NCBI RefSeq assembly: GCF_003202235.1
Contig: NZ_MASU01000005.1
Span: forward strand, 620,001-684,000
Source: Prauserella flavalba
GTDB lineage: Bacteria > Actinomycetota > Actinomycetes > Mycobacteriales > Pseudonocardiaceae
Direction of reading: 5' to 3'
DNA: 64,000 bases
Shown: one piece after another, positions 17,456-26,121 of the stretch
Layout of the letters: every line of letters starts with the position of its first letter
Position numbering within the stretch: position 1 is the stretch's first letter
Position numbers and translations under genes: made by a program
Notes under the pieces: model-generated
Seen by the model: the letters and a program-made list of their open reading frames with translations, nothing else
Database searches by the model: none
Told to the model about the DNA's origin: nothing

Positions 17456-18435
17456 GCACGATCGTCCCGGCGAGCATCACCACACCCGGCATCGAGGCGG
17501 CCCTCGCGGCCGCCGTCCGGGCTCCCTCGCCACACAACACCCAGCCCTGGCGCTTCCGCGTCCATGCGGGACGGATCGACGTCCTGCTCGACCCGGAGCG
17601 GGTGCTGCGAGTGTGCGATCCCGACGCGCGGGAGGCCCTGCTCGCGTGCGGGGCCGCGATCCTCAACATCCGGCTCAGCATCGCCGAGGCGGGCCGGACG
17701 CCGATCGTGGACCTGCTGCCCGACCGCGAGCAGCCCCTGCTGCTCGCCACGATCCGGCCCGGCCGGCCACGCAGCCCGGGCCCCGAGGACATCAGGCTCG
17801 CCGCCGCGATCCAGCGCCGCCACACCAACCGCAGGCCGTTCCTCGACCGCCGGGTGCCGCTGCACCTGCGGCACGCCCTCCGCCGCGCGGCCATCGCGGA
17901 GGGTGCCCGGCTCGTGCTGCTCGACCACCCGGGACAGCTGGACGCCTTCGCGGCGCTGCTGCGGCGTTCCGACCAGCTGCAGACGCAGGACCCGGCGTTC
18001 CGCGCCGAGCTCGCCGCGTGGACGCGCGACGGCGCGGCCGTCGACGGCGTGCCGAGAACGGCGGGCGGGCCGAGGGCACTCGACGGTGGCGTGCTGGCGT
18101 TGCGCGACTACGGCGGGCGTGACTCGGTGGCGGAGCGCCGGTTCGAGCGGGACCCACTGGTCGCCGTGCTGCAGGCTCCCGGCGACACGCGGCTGGCCCG
18201 GTTGCGTGCGGGACAGGCGCTGCAGCGGGTGCTGCTGACAGCGACCGCCCACGGCCTGAGCGCCTCATTCCTGGCGCAGCCCGTCGAGGTGCCCGCGGGG
18301 CGCGCGGTGCTCAAGGCGATGCTCGGCGACCGCGAGCACCCGCAGGCGGTACTGCGCCTCGGCTACGGGTTCCCCGCCACGGGCACACCACGCAGGCCCG
18401 CCCACGCCGTCACCGAGGCACTACCGCAGCGGTAG
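17452..18435 (+). CDS. Acg-family FMN-binding protein (nitroreductase-like)
   Basis: A 327-residue protein of the Acg/Rv2032 group, in which two nitroreductase-like halves form one chain. APSPHNTQPWRFRVHAGRIDVLLDPERVLRVCDPDAREALLACGAA is the typical N-terminus with the S-P-H-N-T-Q-P-W flavin motif. The second half has RRHTNRRPFLDRRVPLHLRHAL and LRAGQALQRVLLTATAHGLSASFL. Acg proteins bind FMN and are thought to store or scavenge it rather than reduce nitro compounds. The ATG lies within ATGA at the end of the USP gene. The USP-Acg pairing is typical of DosR-type dormancy regulons, so a redox or hypoxia role is a reasonable inference. Confidence 0.87.
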   Translation: MSTIVPASITTPGIEAALAAAVRAPSPHNTQPWRFRVHAGRIDVLLDPERVLRVCDPDAREALLACGAAILNIRLSIAEAGRTPIVDLLPDREQPLLLATIRPGRPRSPGPEDIRLAAAIQRRHTNRRPFLDRRVPLHLRHALRRAAIAEGARLVLLDHPGQLDAFAALLRRSDQLQTQDPAFRAELAAWTRDGAAVDGVPRTAGGPRALDGGVLALRDYGGRDSVAERRFERDPLVAVLQAPGDTRLARLRAGQALQRVLLTATAHGLSASFLAQPVEVPAGRAVLKAMLGDREHPQAVLRLGYGFPATGTPRRPAHAVTEALPQR

Positions 18436-18546
18436 GCGCCGCATCCCGGAACGCAACCCGGGGCTGAGGACGCGTTCGCCCTCGCGCTCCTACGTTTCTC
18501 CCCGTGCCGGTGAGGGGCACCGGCGCGGACCGGACGGGAGAAACCT

Positions 18547-19086
18547 ATGGGGCGCAAGGCATGCAGGGCGATGAGCACGGGTACGGCCGTAGCCTTGGTG
18601 GTGGCGGCGATCGTCGGCGGCTCGGCGCTGGTCTCCGCCGCGGAGCCCGGCACCGCGACGCCTGCCTCCGGTTCCGAGCGGGAGCGTGCGCTGGCCGCGT
18701 TCGACCGGATCCGCGAGCAGCAGGCGGACGCCTGGTACCGGGAGGACAGCGCCGCGTTCGCGGCGACCTTCACCTCGGACGCCGACGTCGTGACGTTCAA
18801 CGGCGATCACCTGCGCACCCGCGACGGCATCGAAGAGGGCATGCGGTTCTATTTCGAGCACTACATCGACCACACGCGACTGCGCACCGTGGACGAGCAC
18901 GTCCGGTTCGCCGGGCCGGATCTCGCGATCATCGTGCGCACCGGCTGCCAGCTCGAGCCGCCGAACACCGAGTGCCGCGAGGATTCGTTGTCCCGCAACA
19001 CGAATGTCCTGGTGAAACGCCACGGCCGGTGGCTGCAGCAGTCCTTCCAGAACACCCGGGTGGTGGAACTTCCGAACCCGGCCTGA
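18547..19086 (+). CDS. Exported SnoaL/NTF2-like protein
   Basis: A 179-residue protein beginning with a Sec-type signal (KACRAMSTGTAVALVVAAIVGGSALVSAAE) and continuing as an NTF2-fold (SgcJ/SnoaL) domain: ALAAFDRIREQQADAWYREDSAAFAATFTSDADVVTFNGD is the helical start and cone mouth, DGIEEGMRFYFEHYI and VLVKRHGRWLQQSFQNTRV are the later helix and strands. Such domains bind small hydrophobic ligands or act as isomerases, and the function is not inferable here. The start follows GGGAG at an ordinary spacing. A CQLEPPNTEC pair of cysteines could form a disulfide outside the cell. Confidence 0.82.
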   Translation: MGRKACRAMSTGTAVALVVAAIVGGSALVSAAEPGTATPASGSERERALAAFDRIREQQADAWYREDSAAFAATFTSDADVVTFNGDHLRTRDGIEEGMRFYFEHYIDHTRLRTVDEHVRFAGPDLAIIVRTGCQLEPPNTECREDSLSRNTNVLVKRHGRWLQQSFQNTRVVELPNPA

Positions 19087-19114
19087 GCCAGCCCGAACGT
19101 ACCGGCAGCGCACC

Positions 19115-19493
19115 ACGGCCACGGGCACGGCCGCCGCCGCGGAGGGGGACGACGGGAACGCCGCCGCGAGTGCGCCGGTCTACGTCGTGCTCGGCTACAA
19201 CGACAACGAGGCGTCGGACTGCGCGTCGCTGTGGGGCAACGCCATAGGCTGCGTCGAGCAGCAGGGCAGGTGCCGTTCGTCGCCCGAGACCCTCGCCTAT
19301 CACGGCGGCGACTCGAACTGCGACGTCGACCTCGGCAACGCCACCACGGGCACGCGGAGCAAGACGATCGCGGCGGCCCGAAGTTCAACCTCCGCTGCTG
19401 GCATTCGCGCGAGGGCGAGCCGCACGACACCACGGGCGGCCGGGGCCGCTGGAGACCGCCTACAACGCGCGGGACCGCGACGGCGACGGGTGA
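19115..19493 (+). pseudogene. Frameshifted remnant of a secreted protein
   Basis: The 590-base stretch between the NTF2-like gene and the ferredoxin reductase has no intact gene. Three pieces of plausible protein lie in three frames: APVYVVLGYNDNEASDCASL through NATTGTRSKTIAA, then PKFNLRCWHSREGEPHDTTG, then ETAYNARDRDGDG ending at TGA 19491-19493. The cysteine- and Asp-rich text looks like an extracellular protein with several disulfides. The family is not recognised. At least two frameshifts separate the pieces, so it is either decayed or badly affected by sequence errors. 19494-19676 shows nothing beyond the ribosome site of the next gene. Confidence 0.5.
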
Positions 19494-19676
19494 GCCCGCG
19501 GCGGAGAACGACGGCGGCGGCCACCGCGCTCGCCGCCGTCGCCGCTGGTCAGCGACTTGGGCGCCGGGGTAGCCTGCGCACGACCTCGCGCCGGGTGTGT
19601 TCTACGTCGCGTACCCGGTGCGGTGGTTCGTGACAGGATCGAACGTTGTCGAGCGACGCGGAGGAGAGGCCCAGTG

Positions 19677-20876
19677 GTGAGTCAGCCCGAGCACGTCGTG
19701 GTGATCGGAGCCGGGCTCGGTGGTGTGCGCACGGCCGAGCAGCTGCGAGGCGCCGGGTACGACGGCGAGATCAGCCTGGTCGGTGCGGAGCCACACGCGC
19801 CCTACGACCGCCCGCCGCTGTCGAAGCAGGTGCTCACGGGAGCCTGGCCCGCCGAGAAGGTGGTGCTGCGTGACGAGGACGCGCTCGCCGAGCTCAAGGT
19901 GCGGACCCACTTCGGGGTCGCCGCGGTGGGTGTGCACGACGGCGCGGTGGAACTCGCCGACGGGACACTGCTCAACGCCGACGCCGTGGTGATCGCCACC
20001 GGTGCGCGGGCGCGGACGCTGCCCGGCCAGCCCGACGGCGTGCACACGCTGCGGACGCTCGACGACTCCCTCGCCCTGCAGGCCGCGCTGAAGGACGCGC
20101 GGTCGCTACTCGTCGTCGGCGCGGGCTTCATCGGCGCCGAGGTGGCCAGCGGGGCCCGCGACCAGGGCCTCGACGTGACCGTGCTGGAAGCGCTGCCGGT
20201 GCCGTGCGAGCGCGCACTCGGGCCCGAGGTCGGCACGCTGTGCGGCAGGCTGCTCACCGAGGCCGGGGTCGACCTGCGGCTCGGCGCGCGACTGGAACGG
20301 TTCGTGGACGCCCACACCGTCGAGCTGGCGGGCGGGGAGCGCCTGACGGCCGACGTCGTGCTGGTCGGTGTCGGCGCGGCTCCGATGCTCGACTGGCTGG
20401 GCGGCACCGCGGCGGGCAGGGAGCTCGACGTGAGCGCCGGCTTGGCCTGCGACGAGCGCGGCCGGGTCGTCGGAGCGCCGGGCGTCTGGGCGGTCGGCGA
20501 CGTCGCCGCGTGGGAGGATCCCGCTCGCGGCGCGCGGTCGCGTTGTGAGCATTGGACCAACGCGGTCGACCAGGCCGCGGTCGTGGCCAGGGACATCGCC
20601 GGTGCCGCACCGCCGCCGCCGAGCGTGCCGTACGTGTGGTCGGACCAGTTCGGCATGAAGATCCAGGTCATCGGCAGGCCCGAGCTCGCCGACAACGTCG
20701 CGGTGCTGCAGGGCGAAGGGCTCGCGGGCGGGGCCGTGCGCGGGACCGTGGCCGGTTACTTCGCGGGTGACCGGCTCGTCGGCGTCGCCGGGTTCGGCGC
20801 CGCGCGCCACGTCGCCCGTTACCGGGCGCTCGTCGCCAGGGGCGCCGAGCGGCCCGAGGTGCTGGCCGCGGCCTGA
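19677..20876 (+). CDS. FAD-dependent ferredoxin/rubredoxin reductase-type oxidoreductase
   Basis: A 399-residue flavoprotein of the class that reduces ferredoxin for P450s and ring dioxygenases. HVVVIGAGLGGVRTAEQLRGAGYDGEISLVG is the FAD Rossmann motif, PYDRPPLSK is a hallmark of this class, LLVVGAGFIGAEVASGARDQGLDVTVLE is the NAD(P)H motif, and GVWAVGDVAAW is the second FAD-contact motif. It should pass electrons from NAD(P)H to a [2Fe-2S] or [3Fe-4S] ferredoxin. No P450 or ferredoxin gene is adjacent, and the benzoate dioxygenase has its own reductase. Two adjacent GTG codons (19674 and 19677) follow GGAGAGG; the second has the better spacing. Confidence 0.9.
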   Translation: MSQPEHVVVIGAGLGGVRTAEQLRGAGYDGEISLVGAEPHAPYDRPPLSKQVLTGAWPAEKVVLRDEDALAELKVRTHFGVAAVGVHDGAVELADGTLLNADAVVIATGARARTLPGQPDGVHTLRTLDDSLALQAALKDARSLLVVGAGFIGAEVASGARDQGLDVTVLEALPVPCERALGPEVGTLCGRLLTEAGVDLRLGARLERFVDAHTVELAGGERLTADVVLVGVGAAPMLDWLGGTAAGRELDVSAGLACDERGRVVGAPGVWAVGDVAAWEDPARGARSRCEHWTNAVDQAAVVARDIAGAAPPPPSVPYVWSDQFGMKIQVIGRPELADNVAVLQGEGLAGGAVRGTVAGYFAGDRLVGVAGFGAARHVARYRALVARGAERPEVLAAA

Positions 20877-21004
20877 CGGCGCGGGCGGGTCACGACCGCT
20901 CGGGCACGGTGGTGGTGGCCAGCACGGTCGATGAGGATGGTCATGATGATGAGGAACATACCGCCAGCTCGGTCCGCAGCGCGACCCCAAAGCGGACCAT
21001 CCAT

Positions 21005-22384
21005 CTACTGAGGACTTTCGGTGGCGAGCAGGCGACGGGCCTCGGCTAGCGCGGAGTCGCGGCCCGCCGACAGCTCTGCCTCGGTGAAGACCGGAACGCG
21101 GACATCCGGCGGGATTCCCGTGCCGTCGTAGGTGTTTCCTTCGCTGGTCAGGTACTCCTCGTTCGGCACGACGGCTCGCCAGTCCCGGCCCGGCAGCGCG
21201 CGGTACATCGTGTCGGAGTAGACGCCCTGCGTGTTCTGTCCGATGAGGACAGGACGTGGGCTGCGGTTGGTCAGTGCCTGCACGAACGTCTCGCCCGCCG
21301 ACACGTCGAGGCTGCCGATGAGCACCGCGAGCGGACCGCCGTAGCGCGGTCCCCGGTAGGGGTGCACGAAGAACGGCTCCGGCGTGGTGAACGAGGCAGG
21401 ATCGTGCGCGTCGTCGCGCGCCCGCTTGGCGTAGGCGAAATGCGGGGTGTCCGTGAGCCGCGCGGCGAGCCGCAGGCCTAGCGGGTCGGCACCGCCGCCG
21501 TTGACGCGCAGATCCAGAATCAGGCCGGGCAGCCCGCGGACCCGGGTGGGCGTGAAGATCGCGTCCAGTGCGCGGTCGAGCTCGGCGCGGTCAGCGGCGA
21601 ACGTGCCCGCGTCGGTGTAGCCGGTGAAGCCGGTGACGCGCAGATACCCCATGCCGTCGGGGAGATCAGCGTAGACGAGCTTGCCGTCGGCGAACCGCCG
21701 GAGCTCCATCGCGCCGAGGTTCGCGTCGGTCACCTCGGCGATGCGCCCGCGCAGCGCGGGGTCGCCCGCGTAGTCCGGTGTTCCTGGCCGGGTGTTCACG
21801 CACGGCTCGTGTCCGCTTGCGAGCAGGCCGGTGTGTGCGTCGTGCAGCGGCCGGAGCAGACCGCAGAGGACGCCGTACAGCTCGTCCGGCGTGGTGTCCT
21901 CGGTGATCCGGCTTCGGGCCCGCTCGCCTTCGGCGCGCCAGTTGACGCCCTTGGCCGTGAAGAACGGGTAGTTCTCGGCATAGGTGTGCCAGAAGGTGTC
22001 GAACACCGGCAGCGGGCCGTCCGGCGGCGGAGTCGTGCACGGTGAGGGGAGTGCGGGCAGGCGGGTGAGCGTGCGGGCGCCGAGCATCCCGTCGAAGGTC
22101 AGCCGGGCCCGGTTCCTCCCGTGTGGACGGACCGTCGCCACGAGCCCGTCGGCCGTGCGGAACGTGCGCGGCCCGGTGCGTTCGCCGCGCAGCGCGCCGG
22201 GAAGGCAGCTCACGGCGGTGATGTCGTACCCCGTGAGCGCCCCGTTGCCGATGCTGATGACCGTGCCGTACCCTTCGCCACGCCACACGCCGTCCACACC
22301 ATCCACACCGTCCACGCCGGACACTGGTACCGCCGCGCTCACCACCGCCAGTGCCGCCATGCCGAGCGCTGCGGCCGTGCGCAT
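21005..22384 (-). CDS. Secreted S41-family (TSPc) peptidase-like protein
   Basis: A 459-residue exported protein. ATG 22384 follows GAGGGGGAC and gives a clean signal peptide (MRTAAALGMAALAVVSAAVPVSG). A small beta domain precedes the TSPc core, which contains LPGLILDLRVNGGGADPLGLRLAARL (the conserved D-x-R-x-N-G-G-G strand) and PLAVLIGSLDVSAGETFVQAL with the likely nucleophile Ser in S-A-G-E. The next motif is VLIGQNTQGVYSD, where C-terminal processing proteases have a catalytic Lys; here there is no Lys, as in tricorn/IRBP-like S41 members. Activity is plausible but not certain. A VDGVDGVDGV stretch near the N-terminus comes from short DNA repeats at 22291-22319. Confidence 0.82.
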   Translation of the reverse strand: MRTAAALGMAALAVVSAAVPVSGVDGVDGVDGVWRGEGYGTVISIGNGALTGYDITAVSCLPGALRGERTGPRTFRTADGLVATVRPHGRNRARLTFDGMLGARTLTRLPALPSPCTTPPPDGPLPVFDTFWHTYAENYPFFTAKGVNWRAEGERARSRITEDTTPDELYGVLCGLLRPLHDAHTGLLASGHEPCVNTRPGTPDYAGDPALRGRIAEVTDANLGAMELRRFADGKLVYADLPDGMGYLRVTGFTGYTDAGTFAADRAELDRALDAIFTPTRVRGLPGLILDLRVNGGGADPLGLRLAARLTDTPHFAYAKRARDDAHDPASFTTPEPFFVHPYRGPRYGGPLAVLIGSLDVSAGETFVQALTNRSPRPVLIGQNTQGVYSDTMYRALPGRDWRAVVPNEEYLTSEGNTYDGTGIPPDVRVPVFTEAELSAGRDSALAEARRLLATESPQ

Positions 22385-22527
22385 GCGCCGTCCCCCTCGT
22401 CGGTGTCCCATGATCGCGACGCTAGTCGGCGGGCCACGGCCCCGGAATGTGGCGCGCTCCCTCGGCGGAGGTGGGGACGGCCCTACCCCGTGGTCAGCGG
22501 CACCGATCCGGGCTACCGTGGGAAACC

Positions 22528-23031
22528 ATGCGCGCGCTGGGGACTGCACACGGGTCGGCGCCGGTCATGTTCGGGCAGCCGGCGCCGCCGGGTGAGCTGC
22601 TGCCGTGGGACTGGGCCGAACGGCGCCTCGTCGCCGCGGTCAACTACTGGATCGCGACCGCGGGCCCCGCAGGACGCCCGCATTGCCGACCGGTCTGGGG
22701 AGTGTGGCTGCCCGACGGCTTCTGGTTCAGCACTGGCTCGGTCACGGCCCGGAACCTGTCGGTCAACGCCGAGATCACCGTGCACCTCGAGAGCGGGCAG
22801 GAGGTCGTGATCGTCGAGGGCACCGCGCGCGAGGTCCGCGACCAGCCGTCGCTGCACGCGATGTGCGAGGCGTACGGCCCGAAGTACGACTACCCCGTGG
22901 CGCCGACCCCCGAGCGCACCGTCGCCGACAGCTCGGGCACCGGCGTGCCCGCCTACCTCGTCACCCCGAGCGCGGTGTTCGGCTGGGACGCGGACATGAC
23001 GTCACCGACGAAATGGACCTTCGGCCGCTGA
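22528..23031 (+). CDS. Pyridoxamine 5'-phosphate oxidase family / F420-type flavin reductase-like protein
   Basis: A 167-residue split-barrel protein. LVAAVNYWIATAGPAGRPHCRPVWGVWLPDGFWFSTGSVTARNL is the typical first half, in which a small molecule or coenzyme binds under the barrel, and VTVHL-like and VVIVEGTAREVRD strands follow. Family members in actinomycetes use FMN, F420 or heme, or simply bind them. The substrate is unknown. The ATG at 22528 is preceded by GGGAAA. It is divergent from the S41 peptidase and converges on the response regulator gene. The end, VFGWDADMTSPTKWTFGR, has the usual W-x-F close. Confidence 0.83.
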   Translation: MRALGTAHGSAPVMFGQPAPPGELLPWDWAERRLVAAVNYWIATAGPAGRPHCRPVWGVWLPDGFWFSTGSVTARNLSVNAEITVHLESGQEVVIVEGTAREVRDQPSLHAMCEAYGPKYDYPVAPTPERTVADSSGTGVPAYLVTPSAVFGWDADMTSPTKWTFGR

Positions 23032-23068
23032 CGTTGGCCTGGCCGCCACCTGCCGGGGGAGTGGGCGT

Positions 23069-23722
23069 TCAGCAGAGCCCCGCGTCGTGCACGAGCAGCG
23101 CCACCTGCGTGCGGTTGCCGAGCCCGAGCTTGGTGAGGATGTGGGTGATGTGCGCCTTGACCGTCGCGACGCTGACGAACAGCTCCCCGGCGATCTCGGC
23201 GTTGGACTTGCCCTCCCCGAGCGCGACGGCGACCTCGTGCTCGCGGGTGCTCAGCGCGGCGAGGGCGGTGCGGGCCCGGTCGTAGGCGGTGGCGTCGGTG
23301 GCGGCGCGGTCCATGAGCCTGCGCGTGATGCCGGGGGAGAGGATCGGGTCACCGGCGGCGACCGTGCGCACGGCTTCGGCGATCTCCGCAGGCGGCGAGT
23401 CCTTGAGCAGGAAGCCGCTCGCCCCGGCCCGCAGCGCCCGCAGCACGTTCTCGTCGGTGTCGAACGTGGTTAGCACGATCACCTCGGGCGGGTTCCTCCT
23501 GGCGCGCACCCGGCGGGTCGCGGCGATCCCGTTCACCCTCGGCATCCGGACGTCCATGAGCACCACGTCGGTGACGCGCGTGTCGAGCGCCGCGGGCACC
23601 TGGTCGCCGTCGTCGGCCTCGCCGACCACGACGATGCCGTCGCTGCCGTCGAGCATCATCGTCAGCCCGGCGCGCACCAGCGCGTCGTCGTCGACGATGA
23701 GCACCCTGACCGGTTCCGTCAT
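23069..23722 (-). CDS. NarL/LuxR-family response regulator
   Basis: A 217-residue two-component regulator. The receiver domain runs from RVLIVDDDALVRAGLTMMLDG to about residue 120, with acidic residues D11-D13 and phospho-acceptor D57 in VLMDVRMP, and K in GFLLKDSPP. The C-terminal LuxR-type HTH includes LSTREHEVAVALGEGKSNAEIAGELFVSVATVKAHITHILTKLGLGNRTQVAL. It follows the histidine kinase gene with an ATGA overlap and should be phosphorylated by it. The target genes are not evident. GTG 23731 would give three more residues; ATG 23722 fits the overlap. Confidence 0.95.
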   Translation of the reverse strand: MTEPVRVLIVDDDALVRAGLTMMLDGSDGIVVVGEADDGDQVPAALDTRVTDVVLMDVRMPRVNGIAATRRVRARRNPPEVIVLTTFDTDENVLRALRAGASGFLLKDSPPAEIAEAVRTVAAGDPILSPGITRRLMDRAATDATAYDRARTALAALSTREHEVAVALGEGKSNAEIAGELFVSVATVKAHITHILTKLGLGNRTQVALLVHDAGLC

Positions 23723-24855
23723 GCCGGCCACGGTAGGCGGGCGTGCAGGCGGAACTCGCGGGCCGTGGCCTCGTGGTCGAGCCTGCCCCCGGCGAGCCGC
23801 ACCCGTTCGGTGAGCCCGACGAGGCCCGTTCCGGTGCCGGGGACCGACGACATCGCGCGGTCGGTGAGCGGGTTCGACACCGTGATCACCAGCTGCGTGC
23901 CCGGCGTGCCGTCAAGCGCGATGGTTACCCGCTGGCCCGGCGCGTGCTTGCGGGCGTTGGTGAGCGCCTCCTGCAGCACGCGGTACGCGGTGCGCCCGGT
24001 GGTGCCGGGCAGTGCGGCGGGGTCGGCGAGCCCGTCGCGCACGTTGACGACGGTGCCGGCGGAGCGGGACTCGGCGACCAGTTCCGGCAGGTCCGCCAGC
24101 GCGGGTATGGGCCGGTCGGTGCCCTCGCTCTCCGGGTCCTCACGCAGGAGCGCGATCACGTCCCGCAGCTCGTTCAGTGCCTGGTGCACGGTCAGCCGGA
24201 TCACGCCGGCGGCCTCGGACACCCGCTCGGCGGGCATGCCCGGCCGGTACTCCAGCGCACCCGCGTAGGTGGCCAGCAACGACAGGCGGTGAGCCAGCAC
24301 GTCGTGCATCTCCCTCGCGATGCGCGTGCGTTCGGCGGCCCGCGCCTCGGCGACGCGCCTGCCCTGCTCGGCTTCCGCGCGCTCGGCGCGTTCCCGCAGC
24401 GACGCGATGAGCGCGCGGCGAGCCTCGGCCAGTGCCCCCCAGCCGAGCAGGGCGGCGTGCGCCACGACCAGCAGTGCCAGCCACCACCAGAAGGACAACC
24501 CGCCCAGCGGCCGCCACAACCAGCGCAGCAGGTGCGCGGCGACGCTCACCGCGGCGACCCCCACCGCCACGGGGAACGGCCGCGTGCGCGCGGTGTGCAG
24601 CACACCGACGCTGGCGGCCGGGGTACCGGCGGGCGACACCAGCGCGAGCGCCGTGATCACCAGCGTTGTGGCCGCGGGCCTGCGCAGCAGCACCGGCACC
24701 AGACAGCACCCGGCCACCACGACCGCGAGGTCGATCGCGAGCGGCCAGCCGCGCGTGCCTGCCGCGAACTCCCCCCACGTGGTCGCGGCCGCGCCGAGCC
24801 CCACCACCGCGACGGGCAACGCGGTGCGCGTCGCGCAGAACAGCTCACCAGGCAC
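23719..24855 (-). CDS. NarL-type sensor histidine kinase (HisKA_3)
   Basis: A membrane kinase of about 378 residues. The first 150 residues hold several hydrophobic segments (LPVAVVGLGAAATTW, LAIDLAVVVAGCCLVPVLL, FWWWLALLVVAHAALLGWGAL), which suggests intramembrane or envelope sensing. The HisKA_3 phospho-acceptor is in RTRIAREMHDVLAHRLSLL, followed by a dimerisation helix and an HATPase_c domain (QEALTNARKHAPGQRV, and the GTGTGLVGLTERVRLAGG lid). It is the first gene of a two-gene unit and overlaps its response regulator by ATGA. GTG 24855 was taken as the start because it gives the usual family N-terminus; longer forms are possible. Confidence 0.92.
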   Translation of the reverse strand: MPGELFCATRTALPVAVVGLGAAATTWGEFAAGTRGWPLAIDLAVVVAGCCLVPVLLRRPAATTLVITALALVSPAGTPAASVGVLHTARTRPFPVAVGVAAVSVAAHLLRWLWRPLGGLSFWWWLALLVVAHAALLGWGALAEARRALIASLRERAERAEAEQGRRVAEARAAERTRIAREMHDVLAHRLSLLATYAGALEYRPGMPAERVSEAAGVIRLTVHQALNELRDVIALLREDPESEGTDRPIPALADLPELVAESRSAGTVVNVRDGLADPAALPGTTGRTAYRVLQEALTNARKHAPGQRVTIALDGTPGTQLVITVSNPLTDRAMSSVPGTGTGLVGLTERVRLAGGRLDHEATAREFRLHARLPWPA

Positions 24856-24985
24856 GATCCCGAGCCTACGGCCGGCCCGACGGTGCGCATACCGACCAAA
24901 GTCGAACCCGGACCCGGCCTCGGGACACCGCTCACCCGCCCGGTGGCCGATGTGGGCGACGGCTCCACGCCGCGACGCTGCTGCC

Positions 24986-25585
24986 ATGACCACGAGCTTC
25001 CAGCCGGCCTCGCTGCGGGCCGCCCTGCTCGGACCGTTGCGCGGCACCGTGCTCGAACTGGGCCCCGGTACCGGCGTGAACCTGCCGTACTACGCGCCCG
25101 GCGTCACCTGGATCGGTGTCGAGCCCGACGCGCGGCGCCGCGCCCGGCTCGCCACGGCGGTCGCGCGGCGCGGTGGCGGCGGCGAGGTGCTGGCGGGCCG
25201 GGCCGAGCGGCTCGACGTGCCCGCGCACAGCGTCGACGCCGTCGTGGCGACGTTCGTGCTGTGCTCGGTCGACGACGTCACGGCGGCGCTCGCGGAGATC
25301 CGCAGGGTGCTGCGCCCCGGCGCACGCTATGTTCTCGCCGAGCACGTCGCCGCGCCCGAAGGCAGCTGGGTGCGGCGGGGACAGGACGGCTGGGCGCGGG
25401 CGAGCCGCTGGTTCGGCGCCCAGTGCAGGCCGAACCGGAGCATCGGCCCCGCCATCGAGCGGGCGGGATTCGCGCTCGCCGAGGTCCACCGGTTCGTCGT
25501 GCCGGGTCCGCTGGGGGCCGGCATTCCGCACCTCGCCGGCGCCGCCGTGTGCCCGGCCGACACAGGGAAAGGAACTACCTCATGA
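24986..25585 (+). CDS. Class I SAM-dependent methyltransferase
   Basis: A 199-residue methyltransferase with motif I VLELGPGTGVNLPYY, the acidic GVEPDARRRARL after beta-2 and VVATFVLCSVDDVTAALAEIRRVLRPGARYVLAEH as motifs II-III. It belongs to the Methyltransf_11 group of small-molecule or lipid methylases. It is divergent from the histidine kinase, and its stop overlaps the YceI start (ATGA), so the two are coupled. The acceptor is unknown. YceI proteins bind polyisoprenoids, so a methylated lipid or quinone is conceivable, but this is only a guess. Confidence 0.87.
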   Translation: MTTSFQPASLRAALLGPLRGTVLELGPGTGVNLPYYAPGVTWIGVEPDARRRARLATAVARRGGGGEVLAGRAERLDVPAHSVDAVVATFVLCSVDDVTAALAEIRRVLRPGARYVLAEHVAAPEGSWVRRGQDGWARASRWFGAQCRPNRSIGPAIERAGFALAEVHRFVVPGPLGAGIPHLAGAAVCPADTGKGTTS

Positions 25586-26121
25586 GCGACCCGGCCACGA
25601 CCACGGGCACCGTCGAGATCCCCGCCGAGGGCGGCTACCGCATCGACCCGGAGCACTCCACGATCTCCTTCGTCACGCGCCACGTGTTCGGGCTCGCGCC
25701 CGTGCGCGGGACCTTCTCCCTGGCTGAAGGGCACATCGAGGTGGCGGAGCCGCTGTCGGCGTCCTCGGCGAGGGCGACCATTCCGGCCGCGAGCGTCGAC
25801 ACCCGCAACGCCGCCAGGGACACCACGGTCCGTTCCGCTCAGTACCTCGACGCCGAGAACCATCCGCACATCGGGTTCGTCTCGACCGGCCTGAGCCACG
25901 GCGACGGCGGCTGGGTGCTGAACGGCGAACTCACCGTGCGCGGAGTGACCCGCCCGCTCGCTGTCCGGGTGGAGCGCGCGAGCGCCGGCGGCGGCACCCT
26001 CCGGCTGCGGGCGAGCGCGGAGGTCGACCGCTACGCGTTCGGCATCACCGCGATGAAGGGCATGACGGGGCGGCGCCTGACCATGACCCTCGCCGTCACC
26101 GCTGTGCGCTCACCCGAGTGA
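25582..26121 (+). CDS. YceI family protein (isoprenoid-binding lipocalin-like)
   Basis: A 179-residue YceI-fold protein with the family's sequence landmarks: YRIDPEHSTISFVTRHVFGLAPVRGTF at the start, SARATIPAASVDTRNAARDTTVRSAQYLDAENHPHIGFVS in the middle and LNGELTVRGVTRPLAVRVE near the end. The fold is an eight-stranded barrel that holds a polyprenyl chain. No signal peptide is present, so unlike E. coli YceI it should be cytoplasmic, which is common in actinomycetes. It is translationally coupled to the methyltransferase gene. Its end overlaps a truncated AraC-type gene on the other strand by 12 bases. Confidence 0.92.
   Translation: MSDPATTTGTVEIPAEGGYRIDPEHSTISFVTRHVFGLAPVRGTFSLAEGHIEVAEPLSASSARATIPAASVDTRNAARDTTVRSAQYLDAENHPHIGFVSTGLSHGDGGWVLNGELTVRGVTRPLAVRVERASAGGGTLRLRASAEVDRYAFGITAMKGMTGRRLTMTLAVTAVRSPE

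Noticed and set aside
20819-20962. Minus-strand mini-gene beginning MFLIIMTILIDRAGHHH, resembling an attenuator leader
   Set aside because: It points into the antisense of the ferredoxin reductase gene and has no histidine or other biosynthetic gene downstream on that strand.
22291-22319. Short tandem repeat within the S41 peptidase gene (VDGVDGVDG)
   Set aside because: Only about three 9-base units just after the signal peptide, in frame; it looks like ordinary slippage in a linker.
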